DNA of 57,594 nucleotides from NCBI GenBank assembly GCA_016235455.1, contig JACRKZ010000047.1:1-57594 (forward strand), in the 5' to 3' direction. Source of the stretch: Armatimonadota bacterium (GTDB taxonomy: Bacteria > Armatimonadota > UBA10988). The notes under the pieces are model-generated. The model did no database searches and was not told the origin of the DNA. It saw only the letters and a program-made list of their open reading frames with translations. Shown here piece after piece: positions 24,268 through 33,172 of this stretch; the first letter of the stretch is position 1; every line of letters begins with the position of its first letter. A program made the translations under genes and the position numbers.

Positions 24268-25704
24268 ATGAGCAGCACGGTTCCGATCGCCGCTGGCCCG
24301 TTCGAGGCCAGTTGGGACTCTCTGCGTGGGTATCAATGTCCCGAGTGGTTCCGCGACGCCAAGTTCGGCATCTGGGCCCACTGGGGGCCGCAGTGCGTGC
24401 CCATGGTGGGTGACTGGTATGCCCGCCACATGTACGTGCCCGGCCATCCGCAGTATGACCATCACTGCCGCGTCTATGGCCACCCCAGCAAGTTCGGTTA
24501 CAAAGACATCATCGAGCTGTGGAAAGCCGAGCAGTTCGACCCCGAAGGGCTCATGGATCTGTACCAGAGGGCTGGTGCCACCTACTTCGTGGCTCAGGCG
24601 GTACACCACGACAACTTCGACAACTGGGATTCGAAGCATCATCGCTGGAACTCGGTCAACTGCGGGCCGCGGCGCAACATCACGCGCCTGTGGCAGGATG
24701 CCGCCGCCCGGCGCGGCATGAAGTTCGGCGTCAGCGAGCATCTCGGCGCGTCGTACTCGTGGTGGCGACAGAACAAGCTGTCCGATCCCGACGGCCTGCA
24801 CAAGGGTGTGCCCTACGACGCCTCAGACCCGCAGTGGGCTGATCTCTATCACGACAATGCCGACGAACCCGGCAACGCCGGCTGGTACACCGCCACCGAG
24901 CGCTGGCACCCGCGCTGGCTGGCGCGCATGATGGATTTGGTCGACCAGCACCAGCCCGATCTGCTCTACAGCGATGGCGGTGTGCCGTTCGGCCAGTACG
25001 GTCTGGACCTGATCGCCCACCTCTACAACACGAGCGTCAAGTTGCATGGCAGCAACCAGGCGGTCTACAACCAGAAGGACACCAACCCCGAGGTGTACAG
25101 CGTCGGCGTGCTGGATATCGAGCGCGGCCAGCTCAAGGAAGCCGCCAAGGAGCCCTGGCAGACCGACACGTGCGTGGGTGGCTGGTACTTCGACAGTCGG
25201 CAGAAGTACAAGACGCCGACCCATGTCATTCAGATGCTGGTGGACAACGTGGCCAAGAACGGCAATCTGCTGCTCAACCTGACGCAGATGCCCGACGGCC
25301 ACCTGGACGACCAGTGTCTGTTCATCCTCGAGAAACTCGCGGCGTGGTTCGCGGCCAATGGTGAGGGCATCTACGGCACGCGGCCGTGGGTCAAGGTCGG
25401 CGAAGGTACGGCCCAGGCTGAGGGTGGCGCGTTCAAGGAGAATCCCATCCCCTACACGTCCGAGGACTTCCGCTTCACGGCGAAGGGCGACACCGTCTAC
25501 GCCTTCGCCATGAAGTACCCGGATACCCGGCAACTCGCGGTGCGGTCGCTGGCCAAGGACCAGGGCTGCACGATCCAGGCCGTGAAGCTGCTGGGCTGCG
25601 ATGCGGACATCGTCTGGGAGCAGGCCGACCGCGCCCTGGTGGCGCGCCTCCCCGAGGCCATGGTGGCGCCGTGCGTGCCGTGTCTGGCGGTCACGCTGGC
25701 GTAG
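24268..25704 (+). CDS. GH29 alpha-L-fucosidase (cytoplasmic)
   Basis: The 478-residue protein has typical GH29 features: WFRDAKFGIWAHWGPQCVP at the barrel start, FVAQAVHHDNFDNWDS, RRGMKFGVSEHLG, and DLLYSDGGVPFG with the predicted nucleophile D236. VDNVAKNGNLLLNLTQMPDG comes before a C-terminal beta-sandwich. No signal peptide is present, so it should act on imported oligosaccharides. GH29 enzymes can also cleave alpha-L-galactosides. GAGGAGA lies 6 nt before the ATG. It is the last gene of the operon and overlaps the 3' end of the convergent membrane-protein gene by 14 bp. Confidence 0.9.
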   Translation: MSSTVPIAAGPFEASWDSLRGYQCPEWFRDAKFGIWAHWGPQCVPMVGDWYARHMYVPGHPQYDHHCRVYGHPSKFGYKDIIELWKAEQFDPEGLMDLYQRAGATYFVAQAVHHDNFDNWDSKHHRWNSVNCGPRRNITRLWQDAAARRGMKFGVSEHLGASYSWWRQNKLSDPDGLHKGVPYDASDPQWADLYHDNADEPGNAGWYTATERWHPRWLARMMDLVDQHQPDLLYSDGGVPFGQYGLDLIAHLYNTSVKLHGSNQAVYNQKDTNPEVYSVGVLDIERGQLKEAAKEPWQTDTCVGGWYFDSRQKYKTPTHVIQMLVDNVAKNGNLLLNLTQMPDGHLDDQCLFILEKLAAWFAANGEGIYGTRPWVKVGEGTAQAEGGAFKENPIPYTSEDFRFTAKGDTVYAFAMKYPDTRQLAVRSLAKDQGCTIQAVKLLGCDADIVWEQADRALVARLPEAMVAPCVPCLAVTLA

Positions 25705-27025
25705 GTCGCGCCTTCTGGGCGAGGTGGTGCGCCATCTCGCCCAGACGCGCCCAGGCCCGTGCGCCATGGCCCTCGTCGACCAGGTACAGCCACGCGAGCT
25801 TGGCCAGTACCGCCCAGCACACCACGCGAATACCCCACGGCACGACCTCGTAGTGCCAGCCGATGAAGTCGATGTTGGGCACGTAGATCAGCACCACGCA
25901 GGCCACGATGGCCATCGTCTGCTCGGCGCGGCGGTACCGCCAGAACAGCAGCACGGCCCACACGATGCACAGCACCTCAAACCAGTCGCGGCGTAGGGCC
26001 GCCCGGTCAAACAGAGTCAACAGGACGTCCAGCATGCCCTTGCCCGGCCACAGGTAGATCGGCACCATGACAGCGGCCCAAGCCACCGGCCAGAGGACGA
26101 ACCAACGCGGACGCCTGGCCTTCCACCAGTAGTAGACGCCCGTCGCAGTGATCGGCGCCACGCCCACTCCCCACTCGCCGCCCAGCCCATACCGCCAGAT
26201 CGGGCAGAGCAGCATCAAGCCCATCTTGCGCGGGATCTGCACCAGCTTGATGGATGGGTTGCGCGGATGCGGGACACAGGCGGCGCGCCAGAGCCAAAGC
26301 CCGACCACGGCCACACACAAGGCGCCGACCATAAGCCAGACCGTGCGCCTCAACACCGGGCTCTCGGGGAAGCGTCGCCACGCCGCGAAGGCGGCCAGCA
26401 GGCCAGGCAGGATGAAGCAGGTCTCCTTGGTGGCGCAGGCCAACAGGAAGGCCAGCCAGAAGCAGGCCAGCCGCACGCCACCACCACGCTCGAGCCATGT
26501 GTCGAACAGGGCCAGCGTCACGAGCACCGCCGCGGCCGTGACGATCTCCTGGTGGACCGGGAACCAGTACAACCAGAAGCGGGGGAAGCCGCTGGCGAGA
26601 CGGCACTGCAGGGGCAACAACAGCCCGGCCAGGGCCGCGGCCGGCACCCAGCGGGTGAGGCGCCACGCCAACCAGGCGGCCGCCCAGGCCTCAATGAGCA
26701 GGTAGAACAGGCCCACCCAGCCCCAGGTCCAGCGACCGACATGCTCGCCCAGATAGCAGTCAATCCAGTACACATACGACGAGACCGGCCGCCAACTGTC
26801 GATCCCCGATTGGATCCAGACGCCGCTCCACCAACGCAGTCCGTCGCGCCACAGGTCAGGCGCCGCGTGGTACCCACGGTAGATCTCGTCGACGTCATTG
26901 AGCTTCGACCCGGCCAGCCGCTGGTCGGCGTGCACGAACGCCCGATTGGCGCCCAGCGCCCAGCCGAAGCTCAGCGCGACCAGGACCAAACCTATCGCAA
27001 TGTTGCGCCATTTGCCCATGCGCAA
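25691..27025 (-). CDS. Polytopic membrane protein, possibly a GT-C glycosyltransferase
   Basis: The 444-residue protein starts with a membrane segment (IAIGLVLVALSFGWALGA), then a Trp-rich outer loop (WRDGLRWWSGVWIQSGIDSW) and many further hydrophobic helices (for example AAALAGLLLPLQ, VTAAAVLVTLALF, FLLACATKETCFILPGLLAAF), ending in a short positively charged tail. The layout recalls GT-C or PMT-like glycosyltransferases, but I see no decisive catalytic motif, so the function is open. It is a single gene convergent with the fucosidase and divergent from the serine hydrolase. Confidence 0.75.
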   Translation of the reverse strand: MRMGKWRNIAIGLVLVALSFGWALGANRAFVHADQRLAGSKLNDVDEIYRGYHAAPDLWRDGLRWWSGVWIQSGIDSWRPVSSYVYWIDCYLGEHVGRWTWGWVGLFYLLIEAWAAAWLAWRLTRWVPAAALAGLLLPLQCRLASGFPRFWLYWFPVHQEIVTAAAVLVTLALFDTWLERGGGVRLACFWLAFLLACATKETCFILPGLLAAFAAWRRFPESPVLRRTVWLMVGALCVAVVGLWLWRAACVPHPRNPSIKLVQIPRKMGLMLLCPIWRYGLGGEWGVGVAPITATGVYYWWKARRPRWFVLWPVAWAAVMVPIYLWPGKGMLDVLLTLFDRAALRRDWFEVLCIVWAVLLFWRYRRAEQTMAIVACVVLIYVPNIDFIGWHYEVVPWGIRVVCWAVLAKLAWLYLVDEGHGARAWARLGEMAHHLAQKARPTPA

Positions 27026-27142
27026 GCCTAGACGGTCGAACCTGGCCTGTCAAGCGAGCGCCGCGCGCGGGCCAATTGGGCTGGATCCGGGAAGGTCCGG
27101 GGCATGGGCCGGCCAAGCTGGCACCGAGGTGCACCGCAGTCC

Positions 27143-28237
27143 ATGGATACCATCAGCCACGCAAGCCACTCGCTTGCGGCGACTCTGCAGCCGTATGTTG
27201 ATCGCCACGAACTGGCCGGCGCCGTGGCGCTCGCCGCGACGGCCGACCGGGTGCTGAGCCTCGATGTCGTCGGCTATGCCGATGTCGCCGCGCGGCGGCC
27301 GATGGCCACCGACACCACGGTCTGGATTGCCTCCCAGACCAAGCCGCTGACCGCGGCGCTGGTGATGATGCTGGTGGATGAGGGCAAGCTGGGGCTGGAC
27401 GATCCGGTCGAGCAACACCTGCCCGAGTTCCGCGGTCTGCGCTATGTCGCCGAGCAGGACGACCAGCAGGCCGTGCTGCGCGCACCGGCCGCGCCGATCA
27501 CCCTGCGGCAGGTGTTGTGCCACACGGCCGGCATGCGGTTCAGTTCGCCCATCGAGCAGCCCACGCTCGACCGCTGGCCGCTGCCCGACGTGGTGCGCTC
27601 CTACGCCATGATGCCGCTCGACTTCGCGCCGGGCACGCGCTACCAGTACTCCAACGCCGGCATCAACACCGCGGCGCGCATCGTCGAAGTGGTCGCTGGC
27701 CAACGGTACGAGGCGCTCCTGCAGACGCGTCTGCTCGACCCGCTGGGCATGACCGACACCACCTTCTGGCCCAGCGCGGAGCAGGTCGGCCGGCTGGCCA
27801 AATCGTACGGCCCCAACGCCGCCAACAACGACCTGCACGAGCAGCTCATCCCACAGTTGCAGTACCCGCTGACCGACCGCGCCAAGCGCTACGCCATGCC
27901 GGCGGGCGGCTTGTTTTCCACGGCCGCCGACTGCCTGGCCTTCTGCCGCATGATGCTAGCGGGTGGTGAGTACGGCGGCCGGCGCTTGCTGTCGCGCGAG
28001 TCCGTGGCCGCCATGGTCAGCAAGCAGACCGAGCCCGAGGTCGCCGACGGCTATGGCCTGGGCCTGGCCTGCGGCGAGAGCTGGTACGGCCACGGCGGAG
28101 CCATGGGCACCGGCATGACGGTCGACACCCGAGCCGGCGTCATCACGGTCTACCTGGTTCAACACGGCGGATACCCCGGCCGTGGTGGCGAAGCGCACGA
28201 GGCCTTCCGTCAAGCGGCCTTGGCGCTGCCGCGCTGA
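27143..28237 (+). CDS. Serine beta-lactamase/esterase-family hydrolase
   Basis: The 364-residue protein is of the class C-like serine hydrolase family. It has the SxxK motif in WIASQTKPLTAAL, the YxN motif in YQYSNAGINTAARI, and a C-terminal GHGGAMGTG in place of KTG. There is no signal peptide, so it is probably cytoplasmic and an esterase, amidase or D-peptidase rather than a resistance enzyme. ATG 27143 (Met14 of the open frame) is preferred; GAGG lies about 13 nt upstream. It is followed after 11 bp by the nagB-like gene, suggesting a role in amino-sugar or muropeptide use. Confidence 0.85.
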   Translation: MDTISHASHSLAATLQPYVDRHELAGAVALAATADRVLSLDVVGYADVAARRPMATDTTVWIASQTKPLTAALVMMLVDEGKLGLDDPVEQHLPEFRGLRYVAEQDDQQAVLRAPAAPITLRQVLCHTAGMRFSSPIEQPTLDRWPLPDVVRSYAMMPLDFAPGTRYQYSNAGINTAARIVEVVAGQRYEALLQTRLLDPLGMTDTTFWPSAEQVGRLAKSYGPNAANNDLHEQLIPQLQYPLTDRAKRYAMPAGGLFSTAADCLAFCRMMLAGGEYGGRRLLSRESVAAMVSKQTEPEVADGYGLGLACGESWYGHGGAMGTGMTVDTRAGVITVYLVQHGGYPGRGGEAHEAFRQAALALPR

Positions 28238-28248
28238 GAGGAGCTGTC

Positions 28249-28983
28249 ATGCAGACCCACGTCCTACCCGACCCCGTGACCGCCGGCGCATGTGCCGCCG
28301 ACCTGGCCGCCGACCTGATTGGCGCCGCGCTGGCCAGGCGCGGCCGGGCCCGCATCATCGTCGCCACGGGCGCCTCGCAGTTCGAGATGCTGGCCTCACT
28401 CACGCCGCGCGATCTCGGCTGGCACGGCGTCACGGTATTCCACTTGGACGAGTACGTCGGCCTGCCTATGAGCCACCCGGCTTCGTTCCGCGGCTACTTG
28501 CGCGAGCGCTTCGAGTCGGCTCTGCCCGAGCCCTTGGCGGCCATGCACTACATCGACGGTGAAGGTGACGTGGCCGCCGAGTGCGCGCGACTGGCCGGGC
28601 TCATCGAAGCCGAGCCCATCGACGTCTGCCTGTGTGGCATCGGTGAGAATGGCCACCTGGCCTTCAACGATCCGCCCGCGGATTTCGACACGGACACGCC
28701 GTACCTGGTCGTGGACCTCGATGAAGCGTGCCGCCGGCAGCAGGTGGGTGAAGGCTGGTTCACCAGCCTGGACGACGTGCCGACGCGCGCCGTGTCCATG
28801 TCCATCCGCCGCATCATGGCCAGCGAGGCGATTGTCTGCACCGTGCCCGACGAGCGCAAGGCCCGCGCGGTACGGAACTGCCTGCGTGGCCCGGTCAGCA
28901 ATCTGGCGCCGGCGTCCATTCTGCAGACCCACCCGCTATGCCATCTGGTACTCGATCAGGCCGCGGCCTCGCTGCTGGACTAG
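28249..28983 (+). CDS. nagB: Glucosamine-6-phosphate deaminase (NagB family)
   Basis: It converts glucosamine 6-phosphate to fructose 6-phosphate and ammonia. The 244-residue protein has the family motifs TVFHLDEYVGLPMSHPASF and GIGENGHLAFNDP, with the phosphate-binding ATGASQFEML near the N terminus. The usual GIGxDGHIAFNEP is altered at D to N and E to D, a variation that may reflect a subgroup with different kinetics or substrate. AGAGGAG precedes the ATG. It is followed after 9 bp by a nagA-like gene, so the pair can feed GlcNAc 6-phosphate into glycolysis. Confidence 0.88.
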   Translation: MQTHVLPDPVTAGACAADLAADLIGAALARRGRARIIVATGASQFEMLASLTPRDLGWHGVTVFHLDEYVGLPMSHPASFRGYLRERFESALPEPLAAMHYIDGEGDVAAECARLAGLIEAEPIDVCLCGIGENGHLAFNDPPADFDTDTPYLVVDLDEACRRQQVGEGWFTSLDDVPTRAVSMSIRRIMASEAIVCTVPDERKARAVRNCLRGPVSNLAPASILQTHPLCHLVLDQAAASLLD

Positions 28984-28992
28984 GGAGCGACC

Positions 28993-29883
28993 ATGGGCTT
29001 CGACCTGCAGGTCAACGGCTACCTGGGCGTCGGGTTCTCCGACCCTGATCTGACGGCAGAGGCGTGCCGCGCGACCTTCCGCCACTACCTGACAGTGGCC
29101 GACGGCTTCCTGCCCACGGTGATCACCTCGCCCGAAAGCACGTATGCCCGCAACCTGCCGCTGTTGGCGGGGGTCATGGCCGAACCCGAGTTCACCGGCC
29201 GCGTGCCGGGCCTGCATCTGGAGGGACCGTTCATCTCGCCCGAGCCCGGCGCGGTCGGCGCGCATTGCCCGCGCTCGGTGCGCGACCCAGACCTGGGCCT
29301 GTGGCGGCGCCTGCTCGACTGGTCCGATGGCCGCGTCAGGCTGCTGACCATCGCCGCCGAGCGGCCGGGCGCCGAGTCGCTGTGCCGCGCGGTCACGGCC
29401 CGCGGCGTCGTGGTCGCGCTGGGCCATCAACTCGCGCGGTATGACGACTTGGTCCGGCTGCGCGACGCTGGCGCGCGCCTGCTGACGCATCTGGGCAACG
29501 GCATGCCCAACATCGTGCCGCGCCACGACAATAGCCTGCTGGCCGGTCTGGCCGTCGATGGACTGGACCCGATGCTGATCACCGACGGCCATCACCTGCC
29601 GGCCCACGTCATCAAGGTCATCGTCGACCATGTGGGTGCCGGCCGCGCCATCGTCACCAGCGATGCCTCCCGGCTGGCGGGCCTGGCGGCGGGCGAGTAC
29701 CGTGACGGCGAGAACCGCGTCGTCATCGAACCCGACGGCAAGCTCTGGAACCCCGACATCGGCTGCCTGGTCGGGTCGAGCGCCCACCTCGGCCAGTGCG
29801 CCGACGTGCTGCGCGCGCTGGGTCTCAGCGAGCATGCCATCCAGGCGATGACCGACACCAACCCGCGGCGCGCGCTGGCCTGA
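28993..29883 (+). CDS. nagA: N-acetylglucosamine-6-phosphate deacetylase-like enzyme, barrel domain only
   Basis: It is predicted to deacetylate GlcNAc 6-phosphate. The 296-residue protein starts directly at the barrel motif FDLQVNGYLGVGFSD and ends at TDTNPRRALA, so the beta-sandwich domain made by the N- and C-terminal ends of normal NagA (about 380 residues) is absent. Metal and catalytic positions are kept: GLHLEGPFISP, the His in GHQLARYDD, LTHLGNGMPN, ITDGHHLP and the catalytic Asp in TSDASRL. AGGGAG lies close to the ATG, so the short start is real rather than a missed extension. Confidence 0.82.
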   Translation: MGFDLQVNGYLGVGFSDPDLTAEACRATFRHYLTVADGFLPTVITSPESTYARNLPLLAGVMAEPEFTGRVPGLHLEGPFISPEPGAVGAHCPRSVRDPDLGLWRRLLDWSDGRVRLLTIAAERPGAESLCRAVTARGVVVALGHQLARYDDLVRLRDAGARLLTHLGNGMPNIVPRHDNSLLAGLAVDGLDPMLITDGHHLPAHVIKVIVDHVGAGRAIVTSDASRLAGLAAGEYRDGENRVVIEPDGKLWNPDIGCLVGSSAHLGQCADVLRALGLSEHAIQAMTDTNPRRALA

Positions 29884-29897
29884 CCGGCCCAAACCAC

Positions 29898-29927
29898 GCG
29901 GCCGGCGACCCCAAGGTCGCCGGCCGC
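29898..29927. terminator. Bidirectional hairpin terminator
   Basis: A perfect 13-bp stem, GCGGCCGGCGACC with its complement, and a CCAA loop lie between the convergent nagA-like and cytochrome genes. There is no strong T tract, which is common in high-GC genomes. Confidence 0.7.
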
Positions 29928-29952
29928 GCTCGGTTGGGCATCGAGGCCCCCA

Positions 29953-30927
29953 CTACTTCTTGTCGGCCACCGTCTTGTCGAACAGGTGTCGACCTTCAGG
30001 CATGTGGCACGTGGCGCAGGTGGCGTCGGCGGGCGGCGTCACATTCTTGCTCTTCGCGTGCGTCGGGATATCGACGATCTTGGCCTTGTGGCAGTCGAGA
30101 CAGGTCTCGGTGATCGGCTTGCGCAACTGCGCGATGTTGCCGGTCTCGCCATGCGGATCGTGGCAGGTGGCGCAGACCACGCCCTTCTCGTAGTGCTTCG
30201 TCTTGACCAGGTCGGTGAACTGCTGGTTGAGACCAGGGCCCTTAACCTCGTCGTGCTTGAAGAACTTGTTGAAGTCGCCACCGGGCAGGAAGCCCTGCGG
30301 GAAGGCGGTGGCGCCATCGACCGAGCGGCCGCGGCTGTGGCACTGGCCGCAGATGGCGGCCGAGGCCTTGGGATCCATCTCGCCGGGTCGCGCCACGGTA
30401 TCGAGCTTCTTGTCAGCGGGCGCGGAGATATGCGCGCTACCGGGCCCGTGGCACATTTCGCAGCCCACGCCGGCGGTCTTGTACTTCTTGTCGGCGGCCA
30501 CGAAGCCGGTCGAGTGGCAGTACAGGCATTCCTTGGTGGCGTCGACCGCGGGCGTCTCCACCCACTTCTTGTCGGCAACCAGCCACTTGGCGGGCAGGAC
30601 CTTCATGTCCTTGTCCAGGTAGGCCTGCTGATGCACGCCACTGGCCAGGATGAAGGCCACGTCGTCCTGCTTGAACGGCGCGGTCTTGAAGTCGCCCTTG
30701 AGGTACTGGGTGACCTTCTCTTCGTTGTCGTCGTTGACTTCGATGAGGGCATTGGCCATCGGGCTCTTGATGTAGCTGTTGACAATGTCCTTGTGCTTGG
30801 CGCGGTGGCAGGCCACGCACATGCGCGTGCCGCTGTACTTGGCGCCATCCGGCACGGCCGCATGGAGCGCCGCCACCGCGATGGTCACCGCAGCCACCGC
30901 CCAGCCCAGGGTCAGTGCTCGTTTCAT
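29953..30927 (-). CDS. Secreted heptaheme c-type cytochrome (cytochrome c554-like)
   Basis: The 324-residue protein has a signal peptide (LTLGWAVAAVTIAVAALHAA) and seven CxxCH heme sites: CVACH, CLYCH, CEMCH, CGQCH, CATCH, CLDCH and CATCH. The spacing and the GVGCEMCHGPGSAH segment are like the cytochrome c554/c3 families that pass electrons in the periplasm. It may serve respiratory reduction of N or S compounds or metals; nothing nearby fixes the acceptor. It lies 18 bp after the CcmF-type heme lyase gene, consistent with co-expression with its maturation factor. Confidence 0.93.
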   Translation of the reverse strand: MKRALTLGWAVAAVTIAVAALHAAVPDGAKYSGTRMCVACHRAKHKDIVNSYIKSPMANALIEVNDDNEEKVTQYLKGDFKTAPFKQDDVAFILASGVHQQAYLDKDMKVLPAKWLVADKKWVETPAVDATKECLYCHSTGFVAADKKYKTAGVGCEMCHGPGSAHISAPADKKLDTVARPGEMDPKASAAICGQCHSRGRSVDGATAFPQGFLPGGDFNKFFKHDEVKGPGLNQQFTDLVKTKHYEKGVVCATCHDPHGETGNIAQLRKPITETCLDCHKAKIVDIPTHAKSKNVTPPADATCATCHMPEGRHLFDKTVADKK

Positions 30928-30945
30928 GCTTTCCTCCAGTATCAG

Positions 30946-33114
30946 TTAGCTAAGCTGCTGCACAGATTCGTCGCCCTTGGCCCGCGGCCTTCTCAGCGCC
31001 ACGAGCCCACCGCTCAGCAGGACCAGCGTGCCCAGCCAGACCAGTTGAATGCCCGGCTTGCGCGTCACCTGCACGAGCAGTTGTGGACCTGTTTGTCCAA
31101 CGTCTTTGCCAGTGCCTTGGCGCACCTTGATCATGACCGCATGGTTGTCGACATCCAGGTCGACCAGCTCGATGGTCCGGTTGCCCAAGGTCACCGCTTC
31201 CGAGACCTTGTGCATGTCACGGTCGATGCGCAGCATGGGGGTCACGGTGCTGGTGGTCTTGCCATCCTCCACCTTGAGTTGCGCTCCGACCCGGGCATCG
31301 CCCGCATCGGCATGCATCCCGTCGACCTTGAACTGCTCGAACGTGACCGACACACCATCGGCCTGCGCCGTGTCGCCCTTGGCCAGCTTCACCAAGCCCG
31401 GCTCATTCATGCCTTCGGGCGCCACGTACACATCACCCCAGACGCGGTGATACACCACGGGGTTCCTCATCTGACCTTGCTCGGTGGTGAAGAACTCCGA
31501 CAGGCGCTTGGCCCCGTCCAGCGTGAGAGGCAGGCGCAGGCGACCGCGCTTGGTCTCCTCGGGTTGGCCCAAGCCTACCTTGCCCCACGGTGTGGGCTGC
31601 GAGCCGCCGACCGGGACTTCGAGCTTCTGCGAGCGCTCGCCGTTGACGCTGAGCATCGCGCCCAGCACCACCAGAGCCATGCCCGTGTGGGCCAGACCGG
31701 TACCGACCTGACGCAACTGGCCCGCGCGTTGACCGCGGAAGGCATAGACGAGGCCCAGCGCCGCCATGGCGCCGGTGACCAGCGCATTGAGCGCCAATCC
31801 GACCTGCGCGCTGCGGACGGTCTCCGGCTTCATGATACCCAGCAACAGTCCGACTGCGACGATGCCGACCACGCTCAAGGCCACCCAGGTGCCTGCGCCG
31901 CGCGGCCGCAGGTGGGCGATGAGCGCCACGGCCGAAGCGGCGAACAGCAGTGTCTGCGTCTTGTTGTAGTAGGCCATCTGCACGGCGAAGGGCTCGCCGA
32001 CCAGCTTGCTGAGCAGCGGCATGGACATGCCCACCCAGACCAGCGCGGCCATGGCGATGACCAGCCACAGGCCCGAGTGGAGCCAGAAGACGGTGTCCGG
32101 CATGGGCTGCGCCGGCACCTGCTTGCGCCGGGCGGCGAAGATCGCCAGACCGGCGACCAGCGGCACGAACAGCAGCGCCAGCCAGGCGTTGTTGTAGGCC
32201 GCGCCCAGATCCGCGAAGCTGTGCACCGAGAAGTCGGCCAGCACGCCACTGCGGGTCAGGTAGGCGCCGAAGATGATCACCACCGTGCCCAGCAGCGCGA
32301 TGATGTAGTTGAGCCGCGCGCAGGCGCCGCCGCGCCGCTGGACCGCGAAACCGTGAAGCAGCGCCGTGGCCACCAGCCAAGGCACCAGCGAGGCGTTCTC
32401 CACCGGGTCCCAGGCCCAGAAGCCGCCCCAGCCCAGCGTGATGTAGGCCCAGTAGCCGCCCAGCATCATGCCGGCGCCCAGGAAGACCCAACCCCACAGC
32501 GCGTAGCGCCGGCCCAGGTCGACCCAGGTGCTGCCGTCGCCGCGCCACCAGCCGGCCATGGCCAGCGCGGTCGGCGCGAACAGCAGCGAGTAGCCGACGA
32601 ACAGCACGGGCGGATGGATGATCATCCACGGGTTCTCGAGCAGCGGGTTGAGTCCGCGCCCGTCGGCTGGCAGCTCGCCGGCGACCGGCGCGAACGGGCT
32701 GCGCACGACCAGCAGCGCCATCAGGCCGACGACCATGGCCATGGCCAGTGTGGCGGCGCGGGCGCTGAGCGCGTCCTCCTGCCCGGCGGCGTCGCGCGTC
32801 CGCCACAGGCTATGCACCACCCACAGGGTGATGAACGCCCAAAGCAGGTTGGTGCCCTCCTGGCCGGCCCACAGGGCGGCCATCTTGTAGGGCCAGGCGA
32901 GGTCGCGCGAGGTATGGCCGACGACGTAGTCGATGCGAAAGTCGCTGCGCAGGAGAGCGCCCAGCAACAGCATGGTGGCCGCCACGACAGTGCCGGTGGC
33001 GAGGCCCCAGAGCGTCTCCGCGACGCGCTTGCGCAGCGCCATCGTCACGAGAGTCAGTATGCTCAGTATCAGCGCGAGGTAGACCAGACCCTGGCCCAGT
33101 ACGCTTGCCTGCAT
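30946..33114 (-). CDS. ccmF: Cytochrome c heme lyase, CcmF-type
   Basis: CcmF attaches heme to apocytochrome c in system I. The 722-residue, many-helix protein has the WWD-type heme-handling motif in WGGFWAWDPVENASL, HPPVLFVGYSLLF upstream and a large C-terminal hydrophilic domain, in the family's usual order. ATG 33114 (MQASVLGQGLVYLALILS) is used; the open frame to 33237 adds an Arg/Pro-rich stretch and would enter the thioesterase gene. No other ccm gene is in the window. The cytochrome follows directly. Confidence 0.92.
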   Translation of the reverse strand: MQASVLGQGLVYLALILSILTLVTMALRKRVAETLWGLATGTVVAATMLLLGALLRSDFRIDYVVGHTSRDLAWPYKMAALWAGQEGTNLLWAFITLWVVHSLWRTRDAAGQEDALSARAATLAMAMVVGLMALLVVRSPFAPVAGELPADGRGLNPLLENPWMIIHPPVLFVGYSLLFAPTALAMAGWWRGDGSTWVDLGRRYALWGWVFLGAGMMLGGYWAYITLGWGGFWAWDPVENASLVPWLVATALLHGFAVQRRGGACARLNYIIALLGTVVIIFGAYLTRSGVLADFSVHSFADLGAAYNNAWLALLFVPLVAGLAIFAARRKQVPAQPMPDTVFWLHSGLWLVIAMAALVWVGMSMPLLSKLVGEPFAVQMAYYNKTQTLLFAASAVALIAHLRPRGAGTWVALSVVGIVAVGLLLGIMKPETVRSAQVGLALNALVTGAMAALGLVYAFRGQRAGQLRQVGTGLAHTGMALVVLGAMLSVNGERSQKLEVPVGGSQPTPWGKVGLGQPEETKRGRLRLPLTLDGAKRLSEFFTTEQGQMRNPVVYHRVWGDVYVAPEGMNEPGLVKLAKGDTAQADGVSVTFEQFKVDGMHADAGDARVGAQLKVEDGKTTSTVTPMLRIDRDMHKVSEAVTLGNRTIELVDLDVDNHAVMIKVRQGTGKDVGQTGPQLLVQVTRKPGIQLVWLGTLVLLSGGLVALRRPRAKGDESVQQLS

Positions 33115-33172
33115 CAATCGATATCTCCGCGTTATGGCCTTATGACGCCGACAGGACCCAAACGGCAACGGC

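Noticed and set aside
27143..28237. Antibiotic-resistance beta-lactamase
   Set aside because: SxxK and YxN are present but there is no signal peptide and the KTG triad is absent; the context is amino-sugar catabolism.
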